From Flavobacteriales bacterium (GTDB lineage Bacteria; Bacteroidota; Bacteroidia; Flavobacteriales_F; PHOS-HE28): 64,000 nucleotides of DNA. The position numbers and the translations under genes were made by a program. The stretch spans positions 124,001 to 188,000 of the forward strand of contig JADJCS010000014.1 of NCBI GenBank assembly GCA_016703105.1. The letters run 5' to 3'. Shown in pieces: positions 15,838 through 25,100 of the stretch; positions within the stretch are counted from its first letter, which is position 1; each line of letters starts with the position of its first letter. The notes under the pieces are model-generated. The model was not told the origin of the DNA and did no database searches. It was given only the letters and a program-made list of their open reading frames with translations.

Positions 15838-16992
15838 ATGAAAACAACCCTTCCTTCTATCATCGCCGCAGTCCTCCTGATGGGATGTGGTGCCCCCACC
15901 AACACGGACGACCTGAGCCGCAAACGCGTTGAGCTCGATTCCCTCAAAGCCCAGTACAAGGCCACTGCGGCCCTTATCAAAACCGCGGAGGAGTGGATCG
16001 CGGAGCACGATAGCACCGTGGTTAAGAACCTTCCGGCCGTGACCACCTTCGTGCTGAAGCCCACCACCTACGAGCATTTCGTGCAGGTGCATGGCACCGT
16101 CAAGGCCGATAAGAGCGCCGATCTCTTCGCCATGGGAGGCGGCCGCGTGCGCCGTGTACTTGTGAAGGAAGGCGACCTGGTGCGCACCGGGCAGTTGCTG
16201 ATCGATCTGGACAACGACGCAATTGACAAGCAGATCGCTTCGGCGGAATCCGGATACGCACTGGCCAAGGATGTGTTCGAGAAACAGAACATGCTATGGA
16301 AGCAGAAGATCGGGAGCGAGGTGCAGTTCCTTCAGGCCAAGAGCCAGATGGAGCAGGCCGAGGCCGGGGTCGCTGCACTGCGTGAACAGCACCGCCTTAC
16401 ACAGGTGACCGCACCGTTCGATGGGACGGTGGACGAGATCATGGTGAGCATCGGTGATATGACCGGCCCCCGTCCGGTAGCTCGTGTGGTGAACGCCAGC
16501 GGCGCACAGCTCGAAGCCGATGTGCCGGAGAGCTACCTGACCCGCGTGAAGACCGGTGACCCGGTGCGTGTCGAGTTCCCCAGCCTCGGTGACACCCTGG
16601 TGGCCGCGCTCAGCAATGTGAGCAAGTACATCGATCCGGCGAACCGCACCTTCCGTATCACGGTGCGTGTGCCCGAAGCGCAGAACCTGCTGCGCCCCAA
16701 TTTGCTCAGTGTGTTGCACATCCGCGACCAGGTGCAGGATAGCGCGCTGGTGGTGCCCAGCCGCACCATCCAGGAGGATGTGAACGGCAATAATTATGTC
16801 TTCGTGCTCGAGGACACCAACGGTCGCAGCATCACACGTAAAGTGATGGTGAAGCGCCTCTCCGATTATCGCGGCAACGCGATGATCGTGCCCGTGGATG
16901 GGGAGGCCGCGCAACTGAACGGCGCCACCTTGGTGGACGAAGGCGCGAAGAGCGTGGGCGGGGGACAGGAAGTGAAAGTGACGAACCTCTGA
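15838..16992 (+). CDS. RND efflux periplasmic adaptor (MFP/HlyD family) lipoprotein
   Basis: A 384-residue adaptor linking the RND pump to TolC. The ATG at 15838 precedes a lipobox (MKTTLPSIIAAVLLMGC), and an earlier TTG at 15814 overlaps the TolC stop and is rejected. Order: coiled coil (about 30-75), barrel/lipoyl half (VHGTVKADKSADLFAMGGGRVRRVLVKEGDLVRTGQLLIDLD), helical hairpin (IASAESGYALAKDVFEKQNMLWKQKIGSEVQFLQAKSQMEQAEAGV), second lipoyl half (VTAPFDGTVDEIMVSIGDMTG) and C-terminal beta-barrel. It is anchored by lipid in the inner membrane. It lies in the operon TetR-TolC-MFP-RND. Confidence 0.93.
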   Translation: MKTTLPSIIAAVLLMGCGAPTNTDDLSRKRVELDSLKAQYKATAALIKTAEEWIAEHDSTVVKNLPAVTTFVLKPTTYEHFVQVHGTVKADKSADLFAMGGGRVRRVLVKEGDLVRTGQLLIDLDNDAIDKQIASAESGYALAKDVFEKQNMLWKQKIGSEVQFLQAKSQMEQAEAGVAALREQHRLTQVTAPFDGTVDEIMVSIGDMTGPRPVARVVNASGAQLEADVPESYLTRVKTGDPVRVEFPSLGDTLVAALSNVSKYIDPANRTFRITVRVPEAQNLLRPNLLSVLHIRDQVQDSALVVPSRTIQEDVNGNNYVFVLEDTNGRSITRKVMVKRLSDYRGNAMIVPVDGEAAQLNGATLVDEGAKSVGGGQEVKVTNL

Positions 16993-16999
16993 GAAACCG

Positions 17000-17095
17000 T
17001 ACCGCAAAGAACACGAAGGCCGCAAAGTAGAAGCGCATGGGACCAGGTGAGGACGATCACCGGACCTCTTCGAGCCCTTTGTGCCCTTTGCGGTA
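17000..17095. repeat. Imperfect inverted repeat between MFP and RND genes
   Basis: Left arm 17000-17020 (TACCGCAAAGAACACGAAGGC) pairs with 17074-17095, with the outer 10 bp perfect and about 17 of 20 matching, around a 53-base spacer. It lies in the only sizeable gap of the efflux operon. It could be a dispersed palindromic element or a processing/attenuation site. Confidence 0.6.
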
Positions 17096-17108
17096 ATCCG
17101 ACCTGAAC

Positions 17109-20100
17109 ATGGACCACAGCAATATCGAGAACGACGCCTACGGCGAAGGCCACGGCAAGCAGTTCGCCATCACCAGCTGGGCGGTGAAGAACCGTACCAC
17201 CGTGATGGTGATCACAGCGCTCATCTTCATCTACGGCATCTACTCCTACATCGCAATGCCGAAGGAGAGCTTTCCGGAGGTGGTGACGCCGGAGATCTAT
17301 GTGGCCACACCCTACAACAGCAGCTCGGTGGTCGACATCGAGAAGCTCATCACCAAACCGCTGGAGAAGGAGATCAATACCATCACCGGTGTGGACGAGA
17401 TCAACTCCACCTCCGTGCCGAACTTCAGTACCATCCAGGTGAAGTTCGATTACAACGTGACCCCTACCGAGGCGTTGCGCAAGGTGAAGGACGCGGTGGA
17501 CAAGGCGCAGGGGGACGTCAATTTCCCCAAGGACCTGCCTGCCGAACCGAACATCTTCGAGATGAACTTCTCCGAGATGATCCCGGTGATGAACATCAAT
17601 CTGAGCGGTGATTACAGCATCGATCAATTGCACCACTATGCCAAGATCCTGGAGGACCGCATCGAGGCCCTGCCCGAGATCAACAAAGTGGATATCCGGG
17701 GCGTGCCCGAAAAGGAGGTGCAGGTGAGCGTGGACGTCCACAAGCTGGAGGCCGTGGAGTTGAATTTCGGCGATGTGGCCATGGCGCTACAAATGGAGAA
17801 CCTCACCATGAGCGGGGGCGAAGTGCTCACCGATGGCCAACGCCGTGCGGTGCGTGTAATAGGTGAGTTCGCCGACATGGACATGATCCGCGACATCGTG
17901 GTGAAGAACGAGTTCCAGAAGGAAGTGCGCTTGCGCGACATCGCCACGGTCGAGTTCGATTACAAAGAGGCCGATAGCTACGCCCGCGAATACGGCAAGC
18001 CCGTGGTGATGGTGGACGTGATCAAACGGGCCGGAGAGAACCTGATCATCGCCAGTGACAAGATCAACGCGATCCTGGCCGAAACGCGCGGATCGGTGAT
18101 CCCGAACGACGTGATCATCACCATTACCGGGGACCAGAGCGAGGACACGCGTGTGCAGGTCGACGAGCTCTTCAACCACATCATCTTCGGCGTGATCCTG
18201 GTCGTCGGGACCCTGCTCTTTTTCCTCGGTCTGCGCAACGCTCTCTTCGTGGGGCTGGCCATCCCGATGTCGATGTTCATCTCCTTCATCATCCTCAATG
18301 CGTTCGGTGTAACGCTGAACATCATGGTGCTCTTCTCCTTGATCCTCGCCCTCGGCCGACTGGTGGACGATGGCATCGTGATCGTGGAGAACATCTATCG
18401 CCATATGAGCAATGGTGAACCGGCCATGGTGGCCACGCGAAAGGCCGTGGGGGAGGTGACCCTGCCCATTGTGGCGGCCACCACCGCCACAGTGATGGTC
18501 TTCATGCCGCTGTTGTTCTGGCCCGGCATGATGGGCCAGTTCATGAAGTGGATGCCGATCACCTTCATGGTATCGCTGAGCGCATCGCTCTTCGTGGCGC
18601 TCGTGGTGAACCCCGCCCTCAGCACCCAGTTCATGAAGGTGGAACGCGAGAACCCGAACGCACGCAAAGTGTGGCGCCTAGCCGGCATACTCGCGGTAGT
18701 GGGCACGTTGATCGCCGTGCTCGGCTATTCCACAGGCAGCGGCTTCATTACCTCGATCGGCACGCTCAGCGTGCTCGCTGGGATCCTCGGGATCCTCAAC
18801 CTGAAGGTGGCGGTACCCGGCACGCGTTGGTTCCAGGAGGTTTTCCTGCCACGCCTGGAAACCATCTACGAGCGATTTCTCCGGTACGCGCTGGACAGGC
18901 ATCACCCGCGCACGTTCTTCTTCGGTACGATCGGCCTGCTCTTCTTCGCCGTTCTGCTCCTTGTCGTTGTTCCGCCGAAAGTGGAGTTCTTCCCGATCAA
19001 CGAACCGAAATACGTCAATGTGTTCATCGAAGCACCGATCGGCACCGACATCGAGAAGACCGACATGATCACCCGCCGCCTGGAATCCCAGGTGAAGCGC
19101 ATCGTGAACGCGCCACCGTACACCGAGGTGAAGGAAACCCGCCTCCCGGACGGTACCCTCCGGCAGGATACGGTGAACTGGCTGATCAACTCCATGATCG
19201 CGCAAGTAGGCAGTGGCACCAGCGATCCCGCCCAAGGCGTGAGCCTGGCCACCACCCCGAACAAGGGCCGCATCCAGCTGAACTTCGTGAAGTACGCCGA
19301 CCGCCGCGGGCTGAAGACCAATGATGTGCTGCTGAAGCTGCAGAAGGAGCTCACGGGCTATCCCGGTGTGATCGTGAGCGTGGACAAGGACGCTGCCGGT
19401 CCGCCAACCGGCAAGCCCATCAATATCGAGATCACCGGGGACGAGATCGAACCGTTGCTCGCTGAAGCGGATCGATTGAAGAGGTTCATGGAAAGCAAGA
19501 ACGTGCCGGGCGTGGAGGCCTTGCGCGTAGACATCGATCGCGCCAAACCGGAGATGCCGATCATCATCGATCGCGCCAAAGCCCGCCGTCTCAACGTGAG
19601 CACGTATGCCGTGGCCGATGCCATACGCAGTGCGCTCTTCGGCAAGGAGGTGAGCACCTACCGTGTGGAAGGGGACGATGATGACTACAAGATCATGGTG
19701 CGCCTGCAGGATGATCAGCGCTACGATGTGGGCACGATCATGGATATGAAGATCACTTTCCGCGATATGCTCAACGGCCAGATCCGTCAAGTGCCGATCA
19801 GCGCGGTGGCCACCGATGAGCTGAGCTCCACCTTCAGCGCGATCAAACGCACCGACCTGAAGCGCGTGGTGACGGTGAGCAGCAATGTGATCGCGGGGTA
19901 CAACGCCAATGAGGTGATCGCGGAGATGAAGGAGGGCTTGCTCGGGTATGAGAAGGACGAACGTTTCGGTATGACCTTCACCGGGCAGCAGGAGGACCAG
20001 GAAAAGGAGATGGCCTTCCTGGGCAAGGCGTTCATGATCGCGCTCTTCATCGTCTTCCTCATCATCGTGTGGCAGTTCAACAGCATCAGCTGGCCCATGG

Positions 20101-20699
20101 TGATCCTGAGCACCGTGCTTTTCAGCACCATCGGTGTGTTCCTCGGCTTGATCATCTTCCGTCAGGATTTCATCATCCTGATGAGCATGCTCGGCATCAT
20201 CTCGCTGATCGGCGTGGTGGTGAACAACGCCATCGTGCTCATGGACTTCGCCAAACTCCTCTTCGAGCGCAAACGGGAGAAGTTGGGCTTGGAGGAGACC
20301 GCTGAACTGCCCGTGCTGGAAACGCGCGAGGCGCTCATCATCGCCGGCAAAACACGTTTGCGCCCCGTACTGCTCACCGCCGTTACCGCGGTGCTGGGCC
20401 TGCTGCCGCTCGCGGTCGGCTTCAACCTCAATTTCGGTACGTTGTTCAGCGAGCTCGATCCGCATATCCACATCGGCGGAGATAACGTGATCTTCTGGGG
20501 CCCGCTCAGTTGGGCCGTCATCTATGGCCTCATCTTCGCCACCTTCCTCACCTTGATCATGGTGCCGGTGATGCTGCTTATCATCGCCAAGATCAAGCAC
20601 CGCCGCGCGTGGAAGCGGTCGATGCGTCTAGCAGCTCAAGCCGAAGTAGCACCCACACCCCGGGGCAATACGCTTCGGCCGGGGCCGGCGATGGGTTGA
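17109..20699 (+). CDS. RND-family efflux transporter permease
   Basis: A 1196-residue inner-membrane proton-driven pump (AcrB/MdtB/CusA superfamily), slightly longer than typical. N-terminal helix (WAVKNRTTVMVITALIFIYGIYSYIAMP) with the first periplasmic porter domain (KESFPEVVTPEIYVATPYNSSSVVDIEKLITKPLE). TM4 contains the proton-relay pair DD in LGRLVDDGIVIVENIYRHM. A second TM bundle ends in MVPVMLLIIAK. The LVDDGIVIVEN motif supports a drug/organics (HAE) subtype over a metal pump, but the substrate is not deducible. It is the last gene of the TetR operon, followed by a perfect 17-bp hairpin. Confidence 0.95.
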   Translation: MDHSNIENDAYGEGHGKQFAITSWAVKNRTTVMVITALIFIYGIYSYIAMPKESFPEVVTPEIYVATPYNSSSVVDIEKLITKPLEKEINTITGVDEINSTSVPNFSTIQVKFDYNVTPTEALRKVKDAVDKAQGDVNFPKDLPAEPNIFEMNFSEMIPVMNINLSGDYSIDQLHHYAKILEDRIEALPEINKVDIRGVPEKEVQVSVDVHKLEAVELNFGDVAMALQMENLTMSGGEVLTDGQRRAVRVIGEFADMDMIRDIVVKNEFQKEVRLRDIATVEFDYKEADSYAREYGKPVVMVDVIKRAGENLIIASDKINAILAETRGSVIPNDVIITITGDQSEDTRVQVDELFNHIIFGVILVVGTLLFFLGLRNALFVGLAIPMSMFISFIILNAFGVTLNIMVLFSLILALGRLVDDGIVIVENIYRHMSNGEPAMVATRKAVGEVTLPIVAATTATVMVFMPLLFWPGMMGQFMKWMPITFMVSLSASLFVALVVNPALSTQFMKVERENPNARKVWRLAGILAVVGTLIAVLGYSTGSGFITSIGTLSVLAGILGILNLKVAVPGTRWFQEVFLPRLETIYERFLRYALDRHHPRTFFFGTIGLLFFAVLLLVVVPPKVEFFPINEPKYVNVFIEAPIGTDIEKTDMITRRLESQVKRIVNAPPYTEVKETRLPDGTLRQDTVNWLINSMIAQVGSGTSDPAQGVSLATTPNKGRIQLNFVKYADRRGLKTNDVLLKLQKELTGYPGVIVSVDKDAAGPPTGKPINIEITGDEIEPLLAEADRLKRFMESKNVPGVEALRVDIDRAKPEMPIIIDRAKARRLNVSTYAVADAIRSALFGKEVSTYRVEGDDDDYKIMVRLQDDQRYDVGTIMDMKITFRDMLNGQIRQVPISAVATDELSSTFSAIKRTDLKRVVTVSSNVIAGYNANEVIAEMKEGLLGYEKDERFGMTFTGQQEDQEKEMAFLGKAFMIALFIVFLIIVWQFNSISWPMVILSTVLFSTIGVFLGLIIFRQDFIILMSMLGIISLIGVVVNNAIVLMDFAKLLFERKREKLGLEETAELPVLETREALIIAGKTRLRPVLLTAVTAVLGLLPLAVGFNLNFGTLFSELDPHIHIGGDNVIFWGPLSWAVIYGLIFATFLTLIMVPVMLLIIAKIKHRRAWKRSMRLAAQAEVAPTPRGNTLRPGPAMG

Positions 20700-20713
20700 G
20701 CCGCGAACGCGCT

Positions 20714-20754
20714 GAACGAAGAAGCCGTCCCGGCCCAGGACGGCTTCTTCGTTC
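20714..20754. terminator. Perfect 17-bp hairpin after the RND gene
   Basis: GAACGAAGAAGCCGTCC (20714-20730) pairs perfectly with 20738-20754 around the 7-base loop CGGCCCA. The right arm is T-rich (CTTCTTCGTTC) but no T tract follows. It probably ends the efflux operon or protects its 3' end. Confidence 0.65.
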
Positions 20755-20793
20755 CCGGGAGCTCGAGCTTTCGTTCCATTCCCCGATCCCCAT

Positions 20794-20801
20794 TACTTTT
20801 C
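20794..20801 (+). promoter_or_regulatory. -7 box of the SpoT-like HD gene
   Basis: TACTTTTC (7 of 8 to TAnnTTTG), 5 bases upstream of the ATG at 20807. It helps fix that start codon. Confidence 0.5.
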
Positions 20802-20806
20802 GCCAC

Positions 20807-21298
20807 ATGGACAACCTGCTGGAGAGGGCGGTGAGGCTTGCGGCCCGGGTACACAAGGGCCAGGTGGACCGTTTCAGCCAACCCTATCTCCTGCATGTGC
20901 TGCGCGTTACCACCCGCGGCCGCGACCTCGAAGAGCAGTTGCTCGGGGCGCTGCATGACGTGCTCGAGCGCTCTGAGCTCACCATGGAGGACCTGCGTGA
21001 AAAGGGCTTTCCCGAAGAGGTGCTCACCGCTTTGAAGCACATTACCCGCGTTCCGAACGAGAGCTACGAAGCGTACATCGAACGTGTGGCGCAGAACAGC
21101 CTAGCGGTGCGCGTGAAGGTGCATGACCTAAGCGACAAAATGGACCTGCGCAACGTGGGGCAGTTGAACGAGGCCGACCTGAAGCGCTACAACAAACAGA
21201 TGGCCGCTTTCAAGCGATTGAAACGACTGGAGTCGATCGTGCGGGCGCAGCTCACGTTGCAAGCCAAGCCTCCCAAAGTCGTCGCCAAGCAAAAGTGA
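20807..21298 (+). CDS. SpoT/RelA-type HD hydrolase-like protein (HD only)
   Basis: A 163-residue cytosolic protein corresponding to the (p)ppGpp hydrolase (HD) domain without synthetase, TGS or ACT domains. The ATG at 20807 is favoured by the adjacent -7 box, and the longer frame from 20510 overlaps the pump gene. Seen: AVRLAARVHKGQVDRFSQPYLLHVLRV (first His about 30), LLGALHDVLERSELT (HD at 50-51), KVHDLSDKMDL (Asp about 107). The acidic ED pair that follows HD in active hydrolases is E54-R55 here. It could be a small alarmone hydrolase with altered activity or a generic nucleotide pyrophosphohydrolase. Confidence 0.82.
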   Translation: MDNLLERAVRLAARVHKGQVDRFSQPYLLHVLRVTTRGRDLEEQLLGALHDVLERSELTMEDLREKGFPEEVLTALKHITRVPNESYEAYIERVAQNSLAVRVKVHDLSDKMDLRNVGQLNEADLKRYNKQMAAFKRLKRLESIVRAQLTLQAKPPKVVAKQK

Positions 21299-21344
21299 TC
21301 GGCGGGCCTCCACAGGTGTTCCTTCCCGAACCACGCGATCCCGG

Positions 21345-22181
21345 ATGCGCTCCGTTCTCTTCTCCGCATGCGCATGGGCGTTCGTGCTGTGGATGGTCCC
21401 CGCTCCCAGCCATGCCCAACGGTCCGCGGATAGCTCGGTGTACCGTTCACGTCCTTGGGTGGACCTGCCGCTGGTCCTCGGGTCAGCGGGGCTGGTGCTC
21501 GGGGGCGCACAGGTACAGGCCGCTCAGCAGCCTCTGGGGGAGAGTGTCGTGATCTCTTTGGACCCGGCCTCCGTCAATGGATTCGATCGCTGGGCGACGG
21601 AGATCGATCTGGAGGAGCGGGGTTCCGCACGGATGCGCTCGGACGTCCTGCTCTGGTCCTCTGCATGCGCCCCCTTCGCCTTGCTCTTTGATCGCGAGGT
21701 ACGCAAGGAATGGGACCACGTGTTCACTTTTTACGCGGAAGCGATGCTCGCCACCAGTGCCTTGCAGTCCTGGACCGTGATCGCAGCAGAGCGCGTGCGC
21801 CCGATAGCGTATATCCCTGAAGCCCCGATCACCGATCGCATGGAGGCCAAGAACCGGCTGTCCTTCTTCAGTGGTCATACATCGAGCACCGCTTGTGCCT
21901 CTTTCTTTATGGCGCGGGTGCTGGACGATATGCATCCAGAGTTCGGAGGCTGGCGCTGGCTTCTATACACCGCTGCGCTGATGCCGCCGGCGTTCACGGG
22001 ATACTACCGTATTCAAGCAGGTAAGCACTTCCCCACGGACGTATTGGTCGGTTTGGCGGTAGGCGGTGCCACGGGCGTCCTGGTGCCCGCCTTGCACAAG
22101 CGCCGCCGACCCAACGGATTGAGCGTGCTACCGACCACGGTGCCCGGTGGATTGGGTCTGCACATGGCCCTCCAATGGTGA
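21345..22181 (+). CDS. PAP2-family phosphatase, exported
   Basis: A 278-residue type 2 phosphatidic-acid-phosphatase-like enzyme with an N-terminal signal peptide (cleavage near SHAQ, residue 25). The three family motifs are visible: VIAAERVRPI (motif 1, degenerate), NRLSFFSGHTSSTACASF (SGH motif 2) and YYRIQAGKHFPTDVLVG (motif 3 with catalytic His). Such enzymes remove phosphate from lipids such as undecaprenyl pyrophosphate or lipid A. The substrate is unknown here. Its stop overlaps the next gene's start, so it is coupled to the metallophosphoesterase/barrel fusion. Confidence 0.88.
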   Translation: MRSVLFSACAWAFVLWMVPAPSHAQRSADSSVYRSRPWVDLPLVLGSAGLVLGGAQVQAAQQPLGESVVISLDPASVNGFDRWATEIDLEERGSARMRSDVLLWSSACAPFALLFDREVRKEWDHVFTFYAEAMLATSALQSWTVIAAERVRPIAYIPEAPITDRMEAKNRLSFFSGHTSSTACASFFMARVLDDMHPEFGGWRWLLYTAALMPPAFTGYYRIQAGKHFPTDVLVGLAVGGATGVLVPALHKRRRPNGLSVLPTTVPGGLGLHMALQW

Positions 22182-25100
22182 TGGACGTGCTGGGAACGAT
22201 CTTTCATCGAAGGTCCCTGGCGGACCCGGTACAGTTCAGGTCCACCTCGTCCCGTCCTGACCTGAAAGGCCCGCGCGCCGGACCCGGACTTCTCTTGTTG
22301 ACCGCGCTCTTTGCCTGGTCCAGCGTATTCGCGCAATCCCTGCAACCCGACGATCATGTTCTTTATCTGATCGGTGATGCCGGAGAAACAGGGGAAGAGC
22401 ATGGTGCTCCGGTGTTCCGCCTCCTGCGCGAAGTGGTGGGTACGGAAGAAGCCAAAGAACGCACCATCCTCTTCCTTGGGGACAACTTGTATCCTGAAGG
22501 ATTGCACAAGAAGGGCCACCGGCTCCGTGCACAGGATGAGTTGAACCTCAACGCACAGATCGATGCGGTGCGGGACCTCAATGCCCGGATCCTGTTCATT
22601 CCCGGTAATCACGATTGGAAGCAAGGCGATAAGCACGGGTGGAAGTACGTGCAGCGCGAAGAACGCTTCATCCGTGACACACTTGGCCGAAAGGCTTTCC
22701 TGCCGCATGGCGGTTGTCCCGGTCCGGAGGTGGTGAAACTGGGGAATGGTACCGTGTTGGTGATCCTGGATACCCAATGGTGGCTGCACCGCTACCGCCG
22801 TGCGGAGGGTGAACGCGATGGTTGCGAAGTGGCCACAGAAGCCGACCTGCTCGCCGCGCTGAAGAACGTGTTGAACGAATACCGGGACCAGCGCATCATC
22901 GTGGCCGCGCACCATCCCTTCCGTTCCTATAGCAGCCACGGGGGTCAGTTCCCCCTGCGCACGCATCTCTTCCCACTTACGGGGTTGAACCCGCATCTAT
23001 GGATCCCCTTACCTGTGCTCGGCAGCATCTACCCCCTCTACCGCTCATTGCTCGGCGATGTGCAGGATGTGGCCCATGCGCGCTACAACGCCTTGCGCGC
23101 CGGCGTCGAGTCCTTGCTGGAACAGTTCCCCGGTAGTGTGTACGCTTCGGGGCATGAGCACATCCTGCAATACCTGGAGCGCAAGCAGGTGCATCATGTC
23201 ATCAGTGGTGCTGGTTCGCGTACCACCTGGATGAAGCGCAGCAAGCAGCTGGGTTTCGGGCGCAGCGAGCGCGGATTCGCGCGCCTCGTGATCTCCTCCT
23301 CCAGTGGGCTGCGCTTGGAGTTTTTCACGCTGGACCACGGCGCGGTGCCTGATATCTCCATCCCATTGGAGGGCGCTGAACGGCCTGCTGTGGTCGTGGA
23401 CGATGGTCCGCCCCTGCCGATGCCCGCGATGGTCACCGTAGCCCCGAACGCTGACTTGGACGCGAGCGCGTTCAAACGCTTCTTCTTCGGCTCGTTGTTA
23501 CGCGATGTTTGGTGCGCACCCATCAGCGTCCCCGTGCTGGATCTGGATACGACCTTCGGCGGGCTGCGTGCAAAGGCCATGGGCGGCGGTTTCCAAACCC
23601 GTTCCCTCCGCCTTGATGCGGCCGATGGACATGCCTATGTATTGCGCTCCATCCGCAAGTATCCTGGCCTCGCCCTAGCCCCGAATTTGCGGGGCACCGT
23701 AGCCGAAGAGGTGGTCAGTGATGGGGTCGCCGCCAGCCATCCGTACGCGGGCATCGCCATACAGCCATTGGCGGACGCGGTGCGTGTCCTCCACACCAAC
23801 CCGCGCCTTGTCGTGGTGCCCGACCATCCTGCGCTTGGCGCCTATCGTGCGATCTTCAGCAATACGCTCTGCCTGCTTGAGGAACGCACCGATGGCGATT
23901 GGCGGGGTACTTCACAATTCGGAGGAAGTGAGCGCCTCGCAAGCTCCGGGGAATTGATCGAAGCGCTGCGCGAAGGCCATGACGATGTGCTCGATGTTCC
24001 CGCGTTGCTCCGCGCAAGACTGCTGGATATGACCATCGGCGACTGGGACCGGCATGATGATCAATGGCGTTGGGCCACTTTCGAACAGGGCGATCGCACC
24101 GTGTACAAACCGATCCCACGGGACCGTGATCAAGCGTTCTTCACCCAGAACGGAGCGATCCCTTCCCTCACCAACCGGCGCTGGGGGATCAGCAAGTTCC
24201 AGGCCTTCGGACCGGATATCCGCGACATAAACGGACAGAACTTCAATGCCCGCTATCTGGACCGCGCTTACCTCACCGAGCCCGATCGCGCCCTATGGCA
24301 GGCCGTTGCCGATAGCATGCGCACGGAGCTCACCGAGGCGGTGATCGAAGAGGCGGTGCATCGGTTCCCGGATACCACCTTCGCTTTGGTGGGACCACGC
24401 ATCATCGCCGGATTGAAAGGGCGCAGGGACAAATTGCCCGAGATCGCTGAACGACACTACCGCGCTCTGGCGAAGTACGTGAACGTGGTAGGCACCGATG
24501 AGGATGAGTTCTTCGAAGTGGTGCGCTTGCCGGAAGGCCGCACCGAGGTGAACATCTATGACCGGAAGCATGGTAAGAAGGTGGGCAAACGACGCTACTA
24601 CCACCGCATTTTCGAAGCAAAGGACACGCGCGAGATCAAACTCTACGGCTTGGAGGGCCACGATGAGTACCGCGTGAAGGGCGACGTGCGCTCGGCCATC
24701 AAAGTGCGCATCATCGGTGGCATGGAGAAGGATGTGATCCAGGACAGTTCTCATGTCCGTGGACCGGGCAGACGCACCATCGTGTACGAGAGCGGCGGGC
24801 TGAAGAAGGGGAACAAACTCCGCCTTGGGAGCGAAGCCAGGTTGGTACGAAGCGATCGGTCCGATGCCTTGGACTATGACCGCACCGAGTTCGTGCGCGA
24901 TGTGTTCATGCCTCTTGTTTCCGTTGGCTTGAACCCGGACGATGGCGTGTTCCTCGGAGGTGGCTTCAGCTACACCAAGCAAGGGTTCAAGGTGGAGCCG
25001 TATAAATGGCGCCACCGTGTATTGGCCAGTGCCGCCCTGCGCACCGGAGCCTATCGTGTGCAGTACAACGGCCGTGTGAACAAGGCCTTCGCCGGGCTCG

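Noticed and set aside
18678..20600. 640-residue minus-strand open frame antisense to the RND gene
   Set aside because: It is a codon-bias shadow of the pump gene. The translation is His/Asp/Glu-rich with no domain, and the plus frame has clear RND motifs.
22175..22181. Alternative start of the phosphoesterase fusion at 22181
   Set aside because: The ATG at 22181 (TGATG overlap) is equally possible. It does not change the domain content, so 22175 was kept.
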